A model generated the notes under the pieces. It was not told where the DNA came from and ran no database searches. It saw only the letters and a program-made list of their open reading frames with translations. Made by a program: the position numbers and the translations under genes. Shown here piece by piece: positions 16,609 through 23,122 of a DNA stretch of 27,795 nucleotides (positions within the stretch are counted from its first letter, which is position 1; the number at the start of each line of letters is the position of its first letter). Origin of the DNA: an uncultured Collinsella sp. (GTDB lineage Bacteria > Actinomycetota > Coriobacteriia > Coriobacteriales > Coriobacteriaceae). The stretch is taken from contig CABQLK010000025.1 of assembly GCA_902465015.1 (NCBI GenBank), forward strand, positions 1 to 27,795. Reading direction: 5' to 3'.

Positions 16609-16655
16609 CGTTTTCTTAACGCCCGCGCCCTGCACAGAGTTCGATTCTCCGCGGT
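16609..16655 (+). repeat. 47-bp direct repeat, copy 2, with ssrA T-arm match
   Basis: Second copy, ending ten bases before the ssrA terminator. Its bases 16637-16653 are an exact inverted match to ssrA 16720-16736, so the ssrA terminator sits inside a 100-bp inverted repeat. An intact tRNA gene cannot be built around either copy. An attachment-site remnant or a T-arm-derived repeat is possible. Confidence 0.8.
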
Positions 16656-16664
16656 ACGGACTAG

Positions 16665-16702
16665 AAATAAAAAGGCAGGTAGATACGAATATCTACCTGC
16701 CT
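16665..16702 (-). terminator. Intrinsic terminator of ssrA
   Basis: Perfect 13-bp arms (16673-16685 and 16690-16702; AGGCAGGTAGATA) with a four-base loop, followed on the minus strand by TTTTATTTC. It lies nine bases beyond the encoded CCA end of ssrA. Confidence 0.95.
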
Positions 16703-16710
16703 GTTACGTA

Positions 16711-17074
16711 TGGTGGAGGCGCGGAGAATCGAACTCCGGTCCACGAAAGCCCCCTGATTGGCATCTCCAAGCTCAGTCGCTGGTTTAGTCTCGGACGCTT
16801 TGCGCGCAGCGACACGCTCGCGGCGTCCTAACCGGTTCGGTCTTAGCCTGCGCCATACCGATTACGTGCGCAGGAGCATTCCCCTAAAATGACGTCGCAC
16901 CGGTGGCGGGGAAATCACCGGGTTGACGCGCCGCTATAAATTAAGCAGCGAGAGCCATAGGCTCAAAAGAAGAGTTGTTGTCAATTCAATTTGACGGTAC
17001 CCCTGTTTAACGAGGCGAGGAGACCTCGGCTTGCTTCCTCTCTCAGAGCTATCGTGTCGAAACCAGTCGCCCCC
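16711..17074 (-). ncRNA. ssrA: Transfer-messenger RNA (tmRNA)
   Basis: A one-piece tmRNA of 364 nt that rescues stalled ribosomes and tags the nascent chain. The 5' end GGGGGCGACTGGTTTCGAC (from 17074) is characteristic. GGGGGCG pairs with CGCCTCC (16721-16715), followed by discriminator A and an encoded CCA (16713-16711). The T-arm is CGGAG-TTCGATT-CTCCG. The tag frame ends DNNSSFEPMALAA and stops with TAA at 16943-16941. The codon before GAC is ATT, preceded in frame by TGA, so the resume codon is probably ATT or a neighbour rather than the usual GCN. The remainder holds pseudoknot-like GC stems. Two short strong hairpins lie upstream (17100-17117 and 17143-17158), probably in the precursor. 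Confidence 0.95.
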
Positions 17075-17099
17075 GAATGTCGGGAAAGTCTGGATGGCA

Positions 17100-17158
17100 T
17101 TGGGCACGAGCGCCCAACACCCGTCGACTTTTCAAGGAACATGCGGGGTGAGCCCCGC
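17100..17158 (-). promoter_or_regulatory. Two hairpins in the ssrA upstream region
   Basis: TTGGGC-GCCCAA (arms 17100-17105 and 17112-17117) and GCGGGG-CTCA-CCCCGC (about 17143-17158) lie 26-85 bases before the mature 5' end. Further up, TAAGAT (minus strand, near 17170) could be a -10 element, but no good -35 goes with it. If transcription starts there, these hairpins belong to a pre-tmRNA leader trimmed by RNase P. Confidence 0.4.
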
Positions 17159-17311
17159 TTGTGGAATGTTATCTTACCACGTTCTGAAAGCGGACAGCTG
17201 TTCTATGCACGAGCTGTGAAGACCCCAATGTGCTCCGCACTTCGCACTTTTGCTACCGATCGCGTCACGTATATTTTCGCCAAGCAAAATTGACCCGTCG
17301 AAAGGACCGTT

Positions 17312-17746
17312 ATGGATACCAAGCAGCAACTCGTCAATGCCCTCGCAGGCCTGGGCTCAACCATTACCGAAGCTATGGATGTCATCGAAGGCTTTGTCCC
17401 CTGCGGACATCCCGCCCTCACGGTATCGAACGCACTCGTCGCGCTGGACGCTGACGATGATGCAGCTCTTGCCCAGCAGCTTGAGACCGTCGAGGGCTTT
17501 ATCGACCACGTGAGCGAAAACCGCGGCGTGGCCGCCTACCACGGCATCGAGGTCGAGCTCGCGGGTCCCAAAGCCGATCTGCTCGCAGCAATCCGCGAGG
17601 TAGGCGCCCTTATGCAGACCGCAGGCGTCAAGAACACCCAGGTCAACGAGTGGGTCTACCGCAGCTTAGCCGCACTCGACAGCTCCGACGAAAAGGCAGC
17701 CGAGCAGCTCGCAGAAAGCCCTGCCATTAAGGCCGAGCTTTTGTAA
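17312..17746 (+). CDS. Hypothetical protein, 144 aa
   Basis: I do not recognise this protein. It has no signal peptide or membrane segment and is rich in Ala, Glu, Asp and Leu with predicted helical character throughout. A single motif-like CGHP occurs near residue 31. Two weakly similar stretches, SNALVALDADDDAALAQQLE (~39-58) and RSLAALDSSDEKAAEQLAES (~116-135), suggest an internal duplication of a helix-turn-helix unit. The start is ATG at 17312 with AAAGGA upstream. Codon use is like the surrounding genes and a terminator-like stem follows directly, so it is very probably a real gene. It is monocistronic, divergent from ssrA and convergent with the PIN toxin. Confidence 0.8.
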   Translation: MDTKQQLVNALAGLGSTITEAMDVIEGFVPCGHPALTVSNALVALDADDDAALAQQLETVEGFIDHVSENRGVAAYHGIEVELAGPKADLLAAIREVGALMQTAGVKNTQVNEWVYRSLAALDSSDEKAAEQLAESPAIKAELL

Positions 17747-17755
17747 ATAACAGAC

Positions 17756-17792
17756 GCGGGCCCCTTGGCGCATCGTCGTCCAAGAGGCCCGC
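17756..17792. terminator. Stem-loop between convergent genes
   Basis: 13-bp arms 17756-17768 and 17780-17792 (GCGGGCCCCTTGG / CCAAGAGGCCCGC) with one wobble and an 11-base loop. It starts nine bases past the stop of the 144-aa gene and ends 12 bases before the stop of the PIN gene. T-runs are weak on both sides, so efficiency is uncertain. Confidence 0.7.
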
Positions 17793-17804
17793 AAACAGTT
17801 CGCG

Positions 17805-18320
17805 TCAACCGATAGCCGCGCCGCCGCGTTCGGCCAAAACAAGAATCGGCATCATTTGACGAGGTGTCTTTGCTGCAAGATCGGCATGTTCGAGCAGTTT
17901 GCGATCGTTGGTCACCAAGTAATCGACCTGTGCGCGCTTGCACGCGGCGAGCACCAAGTTGTCCTCGTAATCGCGATGGAGCGTCAGATATTTGTCGGCT
18001 AGCCACAGATCGGATGCATCAGCGCCCACGGCCGTGGCGTTTTCGGTCATGTTCCGAACAAACGCCAACGCCGCATCGCCAATTGCACGGGCAGATGCCT
18101 CGTCGAGCGCTCCCCCGCTGGCAAGAACGCTACGCTTCAGCTCGTGTTGGACAACGTACAGCACGTCTTTAGCGATATGCACCGGGAAGAACAGCAACGC
18201 CCCCGTCTCCGTCGCCCGCCCAATAAACGCACGCGCGGCAAGCGACTCGGCATGGTCGACGCAAAACGAATCAACCCATACGTTGGCGTCAACCATGATC
18301 TTGAGAGGCGCCCCACTCAC
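17805..18320 (-). CDS. PIN-domain toxin (putative endoribonuclease)
   Basis: A 171-aa PIN-domain protein, probably the toxin of a type II toxin-antitoxin pair cutting RNA with divalent metal. Acidic positions fit the family: Asp11 in IMVDANVW, Asp117/Asp120 in HRDYEDNLVLAACK, and Asp139 in LVTNDRKLL. It is longer than the usual 130-140 aa, owing to an insert around residues 60-105. The start is a GTG at 18320 overlapping the antitoxin stop (GTGA), the classic arrangement for coupled translation. No other start is suitable, since the conserved VDAN motif begins ten residues in. Confidence 0.88.
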   Translation of the reverse strand: MSGAPLKIMVDANVWVDSFCVDHAESLAARAFIGRATETGALLFFPVHIAKDVLYVVQHELKRSVLASGGALDEASARAIGDAALAFVRNMTENATAVGADASDLWLADKYLTLHRDYEDNLVLAACKRAQVDYLVTNDRKLLEHADLAAKTPRQMMPILVLAERGGAAIG

Positions 18321-18652
18321 TGGATCATCCCCTTTTGGCGATAATGCTCATCCATGGCTTCGGAATAGATTTTGTCCCAACCGCGATCGTCGGATACGGG
18401 CGACACAGCGATGCCCAAATCTGCATAAAGCCGGTCTGCCGCTGCCCACGACGCGGCGAACGGAGTATCGGGCGCGACGGTCTGCTGCCGGTCGTCGACG
18501 GCCGCAAGCACTTCCTCGCACTGCCCACCACCCTGTGCGACCTTGGCCACCACCTTTTTGATGAGCTCGGGCAGTGACCTGCCCGAAAGCCGCAGCGCTT
18601 CCTCGGCGCGCTCTTTAACCGAGCGATCTACGCGAACGTTCACCTGCGCCAT
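18317..18652 (-). CDS. RelB/DinJ-like antitoxin
   Basis: A 111-aa protein whose first 45 residues (AQVNVRVDRSVKERAEEALR, then LSGRSLPELIKKVV) form a ribbon-helix-helix DNA-binding fold like RelB/DinJ. The rest is variable and would wrap the toxin. It is expected to neutralise the PIN partner and repress the operon. The open frame begins at 18712, but the predicted promoter places the transcript start near 18704, which excludes that ATG. The ATG at 18652 begins the conserved domain. Its ribosome site is weak, whereas GAAGGGAG is better placed for a GTG at 18670, so six extra residues are possible. Confidence 0.82.
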   Translation of the reverse strand: MAQVNVRVDRSVKERAEEALRLSGRSLPELIKKVVAKVAQGGGQCEEVLAAVDDRQQTVAPDTPFAASWAAADRLYADLGIAVSPVSDDRGWDKIYSEAMDEHYRQKGMIQ

Positions 18653-18690
18653 GCCGCTAACAGCACCCACGTCGATCCCGCTCCCTTCAA

Positions 18691-18731
18691 TTGCTAGCCA
18701 TGCTAGCAACACTATATAGTGAAGCTAGCAA
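18691..18731. promoter_or_regulatory. Operator of the toxin-antitoxin operon
   Basis: A perfect palindrome TTGCTAGC-CAT-GCTAGCAA (18691-18709), then CACTATATAGTG (18710-18721), then a third GCTAGCAA (18724-18731). The repeats flank and overlap the -10 element, as expected for cooperative binding by the ribbon-helix-helix antitoxin. The binding protein is inferred. Confidence 0.75.
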
Positions 18732-18739
18732 ATGTTCAA
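18711..18739 (-). promoter_or_regulatory. Promoter of the toxin-antitoxin operon
   Basis: Minus strand: -35 TTGAAC (18739-18734), 17-bp spacer, -10 TATAGT (18716-18711). The operator repeats overlie the spacer and -10. Confidence 0.75.
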
Positions 18740-18743
18740 ACGC

Positions 18744-18789
18744 AAAAGGCCTGCGCCCGGACGACACCGATGCCGTCTGGGCGCAGGCC
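18744..18789 (-). terminator. Intrinsic terminator of the P-type ATPase gene
   Basis: Arms 18748-18758 and 18779-18789 (GGCCTGCGCCC / GGGCGCAGGCC) are perfect and extend inward through a wobble and GACG/CGTC. On the minus strand TTTT follows (18747-18744). It lies 25 bp past the ATPase stop. Confidence 0.88.
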
Positions 18790-18813
18790 AGATAACGTGG
18801 GCGAACACGTCAG

Positions 18814-20889
18814 CTAACGCAGGTAAGCCTTTGCGTTGCCCAGGCTGTAGGCGATCGTCGAGCCGTTGTGCAGCAGCGACGACGCCTGCGGAGTGATCAT
18901 GCCGGTAATACCCAATGCCAACAGCGCCGAGTTGGTGAGCATCACCTTGGAATACGAACTCGTCAGACGGTCGATAAGCCCCTGACTCATGCGGCGCAGG
19001 CGCACGATCGCGGCGAGATCCGTATCGGTCAGGATGATATCGGCGACCTCCTTGGCGATGTCGCTTCCACCGCCCATTGCCAGCCCCACGTCGGCCAAAC
19101 CGAGCGCCGGCGAATCGTTGACGCCGTCGCCCACCATGGCAACGTGACGCCCCTCGCCCTTAATGCGCTCAACATACGCGTACTTGTCCTCGGGCAGCAG
19201 CTCGGCCTTAAACTCATCGACTCCCGCCTCGCGAGCAATGCGCTCGGCCGTGCGCTCCGAGTCGCCCGTGAGCATAACGACATACTTAACGCCCAACGCG
19301 TGCAAGTCGGCGATGGCCTCGCGGACCCCGGGCTTAAGTGGGTCCTCGATACCGAGCACGCCCACAACGGTGCCGTCGACCGCCAGATACAGCGGCGACA
19401 GCCCCTGCATCTGGGACTCGATTTGCTCCTTAATGTCGGACTCGAGCTGTGCGCCCTCGTCCTCGAATACAAAGTGCGCCGAGCCGATAATCGCGCGACG
19501 CCCTTCGATGGACGAAGCGATGCCGTGCGCCACGATGTACTCGACGGCGGCATGGCGCTCGCGGTGCTCGAGCCCGCGCTCGCGGGCAGCGTTGACCACG
19601 GCACGCGCTACCGGATGGGGGAAATGCTCCTCCAAGCAAGCAGAAAGGCGCAGAATCTCATCCTCGCTCCAGCCATCGGTCGTCAGCACGCAGGCAAGAC
19701 GCGGCTGCGCCTCGGTGAGCGTGCCGGTCTTATCAAACACAATGGTATCGGCCTTGGCAAACGACTCAAAGTACTTGGCACCCTTGACCATGACGCCCAT
19801 CTTGGCAGCATCGCTCATAGCAGTCATGACGGCAACGGAACCCGTGAGCTTGAGTGCGCACGAGTAGTCGACCATCAACGCCGCTGAGGTCTTGATAAGG
19901 CTGCGGGTGGTAAGCGCAACCAGGCCCGCGAGCAGGAAGTTCCACGGGACGATCTTGTTGGCAAGGTCCTCCATATGCGACTGGCCCTCGGACTTGAGCG
20001 AGTCGGCCGTCTGCACGAGCGAGACGATTGAGCGCAGTTTGGTTTGCGCCGTATTGGCGCGCACGCGCACCAAGATGCTGCCGTCTTCCACGACGGTGCC
20101 GGCGAACACGTCGTCGCCCACGCTGCGCTCGACGGCCAGCGGCTCGCCGGTCAGGGTCGCCTGGTTGACCATGGCGCTCCCCTGCTCGACAACACCGTCG
20201 ATGCAGATGGACATGCCAGTGCGCACGGCGACCAAATCGCCGGGCTCGAGCTCGGTCGCGGCAACGCTTACCTCGGTGTCGCCGACCACCTTTTGCGCCT
20301 TGTCGGGCACATCGAGCAGCGAGTTGATGAGCTCGTTTTCACTCATGGCGCGGGTGTAGTCCTCGAGCAGCTCGCCCACGTTGAGCAGGAACATCGTCTG
20401 GCCCGCGGTGTCGACGTCACGTTTGACGAACGAAATGCCGATGGCCGAAGCGTCGAGCACAGGAACGGTCAGACGCGGCTGCGCGAGCTCACGGAGGGCA
20501 GCGCGCAAAAATGCCATGTAACCGGCCACGACAAACACCGCACGCAGAGGCGTCGGCAAGAACCAGCGACGCGCGTAGTGGGCGCCGATAAGTGTGGCAA
20601 GATCCATGACGAGCTTGTGCTTGCGCGGCTCAAGCTGCATCACGTAACCCGTCTTTGCGTCGGCAATGGCCTGGGCATCGAGCGCACCCAAGGCGTCGAG
20701 CACGCCCGCACGACACCGCTCGTCATATTCGAGCGCCATCTGGCCAATGCGGCCATACACGCGCACCTTGTGCACGCCGTCGATATCGCCGCTGAGCTTA
20801 AGAAGTGCATCGAGATCGCTCTCTGGCACAGGACCCGCCAATTGAAGACGGGTCCTGCCGGGGATCTCGCTAATAATCGAGAATCTCAT
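18814..20889 (-). CDS. P1B-type metal-transporting ATPase, FezB-like candidate
   Basis: A 691-aa membrane ATPase. The N-terminal ~60 residues form an HMA-like domain without CxxC but with PGRTR (10-14). The actuator has TGEP (247-250). The ion-site helix reads YSCALKLTG (342-350): SC with no proline where CPC, CPH or SPC is usual. Then come DKTGT (phospho-Asp386), HP at 425-426, TGD (541-543) and GDGVND (587-592), with two final membrane segments. The unusual SC site and the partner small membrane protein 18 bp upstream fit the P1B-6 group that includes FezB, which drives iron-storing ferrosome formation in Desulfovibrio, Shewanella and C. difficile. The iron assignment is inference; another transition metal is possible. 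The ATG at 20889 has only a weak AGG ribosome site, suggesting coupling. Confidence 0.85.
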   Translation of the reverse strand: MRFSIISEIPGRTRLQLAGPVPESDLDALLKLSGDIDGVHKVRVYGRIGQMALEYDERCRAGVLDALGALDAQAIADAKTGYVMQLEPRKHKLVMDLATLIGAHYARRWFLPTPLRAVFVVAGYMAFLRAALRELAQPRLTVPVLDASAIGISFVKRDVDTAGQTMFLLNVGELLEDYTRAMSENELINSLLDVPDKAQKVVGDTEVSVAATELEPGDLVAVRTGMSICIDGVVEQGSAMVNQATLTGEPLAVERSVGDDVFAGTVVEDGSILVRVRANTAQTKLRSIVSLVQTADSLKSEGQSHMEDLANKIVPWNFLLAGLVALTTRSLIKTSAALMVDYSCALKLTGSVAVMTAMSDAAKMGVMVKGAKYFESFAKADTIVFDKTGTLTEAQPRLACVLTTDGWSEDEILRLSACLEEHFPHPVARAVVNAARERGLEHRERHAAVEYIVAHGIASSIEGRRAIIGSAHFVFEDEGAQLESDIKEQIESQMQGLSPLYLAVDGTVVGVLGIEDPLKPGVREAIADLHALGVKYVVMLTGDSERTAERIAREAGVDEFKAELLPEDKYAYVERIKGEGRHVAMVGDGVNDSPALGLADVGLAMGGGSDIAKEVADIILTDTDLAAIVRLRRMSQGLIDRLTSSYSKVMLTNSALLALGITGMITPQASSLLHNGSTIAYSLGNAKAYLR

Positions 20890-20907
20890 AGTTTGTGCCT
20901 GGGAGCG

Positions 20908-21153
20908 TTACTCGGCTGCCTCGTCAGCAGCGGCCTCGCTCTGGGTGATATAGGCCGCCTCGGCAACCATGTCGTCGACATTAGCCTTGGCCTGCTCGAC
21001 CATGTCCTGGTAGCCGTTCTTGATGCGCATGCCGCACGCGATACCCTGCACGCAGGCATTCTTGACCGGAGCGCTGGTAAGCAGCTTGATGCCGGCCGTG
21101 CCAAGCAGAAAACCGCCACCGACAAGCAGGGTATTGAACGTCGACTTCTTCAT
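20908..21153 (-). CDS. Small glycine-rich membrane protein beside the P-type ATPase
   Basis: An 81-aa protein. After MKKSTFN comes one membrane segment, LLVGGGFLLGTAGIKLL (residues 9-25), with GxxxG-type spacing. Then a middle stretch with two Cys (NACVQGIACGMRIKNGY) and an acidic Ala/Glu-rich tail. It resembles the small DUF6110-type proteins I associate with such ATPases, comparable in place to FezA; that comparison is from memory and context. The ATG at 21153 is preceded by GGGAGA. First gene of a two-gene operon with its own promoter. Confidence 0.8.
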   Translation of the reverse strand: MKKSTFNTLLVGGGFLLGTAGIKLLTSAPVKNACVQGIACGMRIKNGYQDMVEQAKANVDDMVAEAAYITQSEAAADEAAE

Positions 21154-21237
21154 GTTGCTTCTCCCTTTTGCCGCATTGGACGCGGCACGGTGCCTCAGCA
21201 CCCGAGTAAATAAGTTTGCTCGAGCGCACTTTTGGAA

Positions 21238-21261
21238 AATAGTTTAGTTTATCTAACTATT
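21238..21261. promoter_or_regulatory. Operator-like palindrome, resembles a DtxR/IdeR box
   Basis: AATAGTT (21238-21244) and AACTATT (21255-21261) are perfect inverted arms. Inside, TTAGTTTATCTAACTA resembles, one base short, the TTAGGTTAGSCTAACCTAA iron box of DtxR/IdeR regulators. It overlaps the -10 and spacer of the promoter below, where an iron- or manganese-dependent repressor would block transcription. The regulator identity is inference. Confidence 0.5.
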
Positions 21262-21269
21262 AAGTTCAA
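21241..21269 (-). promoter_or_regulatory. Promoter of the small-protein/ATPase operon
   Basis: Minus strand: -35 TTGAAC (21269-21264), 17-bp spacer, -10 TAAACT (21246-21241). It predicts a leader of about 80 nt before the ATG at 21153. Confidence 0.65.
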
Positions 21270-21310
21270 CAAAGGTTAACTTTTTGGAAACTATGGGGGT
21301 AGACTCAATA

Positions 21311-21361
21311 TGACAAAGGGACTGTCCCTTTGTCACATTATGGGACAGTCCCTTTGCCACA
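21311..21361. repeat. GGGACAGTCCC palindromic repeat pair after the ABC genes
   Basis: TGACAAAGGGAC-T-GTCCCTTTGTCA (21311-21335) is a perfect palindrome, followed by a second GGGACAGTCCCTTTGCCACA (21342-21361), a 24-bp near-tandem copy. It begins four bases after the stop of the minus-strand ABC gene and may serve as its terminator, though T-runs are short (TTTG). The GGACTGTCC core also occurs in the element at 5864-5995. Confidence 0.65.
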
Positions 21362-21364
21362 GTC

Positions 21365-23122
21365 CTACAGCTGCCAGTCCGCCGCCTCCTTTTGCAGCGC
21401 AACCATGCGGGCGAATTCTCCACCTGCCGCCTTGAGCTGCGCCGGAGTGCCCTGTTCGGCAACCACTCCATCCTTGAGCACAACGATTTTGTCGGCATTT
21501 TCCACCGTACGCATACGGTGGGCAATAACGATAACCGTCTTGCCCGCGAGCAGGCGGGAAAGCGCCTGCTGAACCACGGTCTCGTTCTCGACGTCCAGGC
21601 TCGCCGTGGCCTCGTCCAAAAGGACGATGGGGGCGTCCTTAAGCAGCGCACGAGCGATGGAGATGCGCTGGCGCTCGCCGCCAGACAGCTTGGAGCCGTT
21701 CTCGCCGATCATGGTGTCATAGCCCTGCGGCATGCGGTTCACGAACTCGTCGCAGTTGGCGGCACGAGCGGCCGCAAGCACTTCCTCATCGGTGGCATCA
21801 CGACGCCCGAGGCGGATGTTTCCCATAACCGTGTCGTCAAAGAGCAGCACGTCTTGGAACACAATGGCGTAATCACGCAGCAGTACCTCGGGATCGACGC
21901 TCGCAACATCCACACCGCCCACGGTAACCTTGCCCGCGGTGGCATCCCAAAAGCGCGCGGCCAGGCGGCTCACCGTAGACTTACCGGAACCCGAAGGACC
22001 GACCAGTGCCGTAACTTCGCCTTCCTTGGCGGTAAAGCTCACATCGGTAAGAACTTTCTCGCCGGCGCGGCCGTCCTCGCCCGCACCATATCCAAATGCC
22101 ACGTGATCGAACACCACATCGTGGCCCACGGGCTCAAATATCTCGCTGCCCCGCGCCACAGGCTCTTCCATGATGGAACGCATACGCTTGGCAGACGACT
22201 CGGCGGCAAACAGCTCGGACATTAACATTAACGCCTGGTCAAAGGGCGCATAGATACGGCTCACCATAAGCAGGAAGGCAAACATCACCAAAAAGTCGAC
22301 CTGCCCGGAGGCGACCATCGCGGCGCCCGTGACCAGCGTGGTGGCAATGCCCAGACGCAGGATAGCAAAGGCGGAGTTGACCAAAAGCCCGTTAGCGAGC
22401 TCGCCCTTGGTGGTCTCATGCTCCTCGGCATCGATCACGGCGTTGAGCCCCTCAAGATAATGGGCCTCCTGGTTGGTGGCGCGGATCTCGCGAACGCAGT
22501 CGAGCGTCTCTTGAATTGCCTCGGTAACCTTGACCTTCTCGGCACGCACGCGATCGAACACCGGAGTCATGGGGCCGCGTGTTAGATACAGCACGGCAAA
22601 GGCCACGGGAACGCTCCAAAACGCCGCGATCGCCAGCTGCCAGCAAAAGAACAGCGACGCCACGAACACAATGGCGCTTGCGATGATGGCACCCCAAAGC
22701 TCTCCCAGCACGTGGCTGTAGGCGTGCTCCATGGCCTGGACGTCGCCCATGATGGTCTCGGTTAAATCGGCCAGATCACGACGACCAAAAAACGACAGCG
22801 GCAGTTTACGCAAGCGCTCGGCGATCTCCATACGCTGCTTGCCGCACTCCTCGTAAAAGATGCAGTAGGTGTAGTAATACTGCTGCCAGTTAGAGGCAAA
22901 GAGCAACACGAAAAAGACCAGGAGGCCGCCCACGATCGGCAGGGCATCCGGCAGGTCAGCCCCGCTGGCGAGATGCTCGACAAAGCCGACCATAACCAGG
23001 AATAAAAAGCCCATGCCGGCCATGGTAATGAGATTGGTGAGCGTGGTCCAGAAAATGCCGCGTTTTACTCCGGCGACGCCTTTATCGGATAGGAAATACT
23101 TCTTTTGGAATGAGGCGAACAT
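21365..23122 (-). CDS. ABC transporter, fused permease/ATPase, second half
   Basis: A 585-aa half-transporter: about six membrane helices (to ~310), then a nucleotide-binding domain with Walker A GPSGSGKST (~374-382), Q-loop FQDVLLF, signature LSGGERQ (~476-482), and a canonical Walker B/D-loop LLDEATASLD (~499-508). The switch His is in IAHRMRTV. It starts immediately after the stop of the other half (TAA ATG), so the two form a heterodimer. The paired arrangement with a divergent AraC regulator is like YbtP/YbtQ-YbtA and IrtAB, which import siderophore-bound iron; multidrug or peptide export is the alternative. Confidence 0.9.
   Translation of the reverse strand: MFASFQKKYFLSDKGVAGVKRGIFWTTLTNLITMAGMGFLFLVMVGFVEHLASGADLPDALPIVGGLLVFFVLLFASNWQQYYYTYCIFYEECGKQRMEIAERLRKLPLSFFGRRDLADLTETIMGDVQAMEHAYSHVLGELWGAIIASAIVFVASLFFCWQLAIAAFWSVPVAFAVLYLTRGPMTPVFDRVRAEKVKVTEAIQETLDCVREIRATNQEAHYLEGLNAVIDAEEHETTKGELANGLLVNSAFAILRLGIATTLVTGAAMVASGQVDFLVMFAFLLMVSRIYAPFDQALMLMSELFAAESSAKRMRSIMEEPVARGSEIFEPVGHDVVFDHVAFGYGAGEDGRAGEKVLTDVSFTAKEGEVTALVGPSGSGKSTVSRLAARFWDATAGKVTVGGVDVASVDPEVLLRDYAIVFQDVLLFDDTVMGNIRLGRRDATDEEVLAAARAANCDEFVNRMPQGYDTMIGENGSKLSGGERQRISIARALLKDAPIVLLDEATASLDVENETVVQQALSRLLAGKTVIVIAHRMRTVENADKIVVLKDGVVAEQGTPAQLKAAGGEFARMVALQKEAADWQL

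Larger units (their letters stand above)
15970..16664. other. Protein-free repeat region upstream of the patatin gene
   Basis: About 700 bases without a credible protein gene: the palindrome array 16057-16380, the 47-bp direct repeat, and between its two copies small hairpins such as GCGGAGAATCCGC near 16522. Open frames cross it on both strands, but the 62-bp periodicity would shift frame at every unit, so they are not coding. Confidence 0.7.

Noticed and set aside
20044..21213. A 389-codon plus-strand open frame opposite the P-type ATPase
   Set aside because: Antisense to two recognised genes and their promoter region; no motifs.
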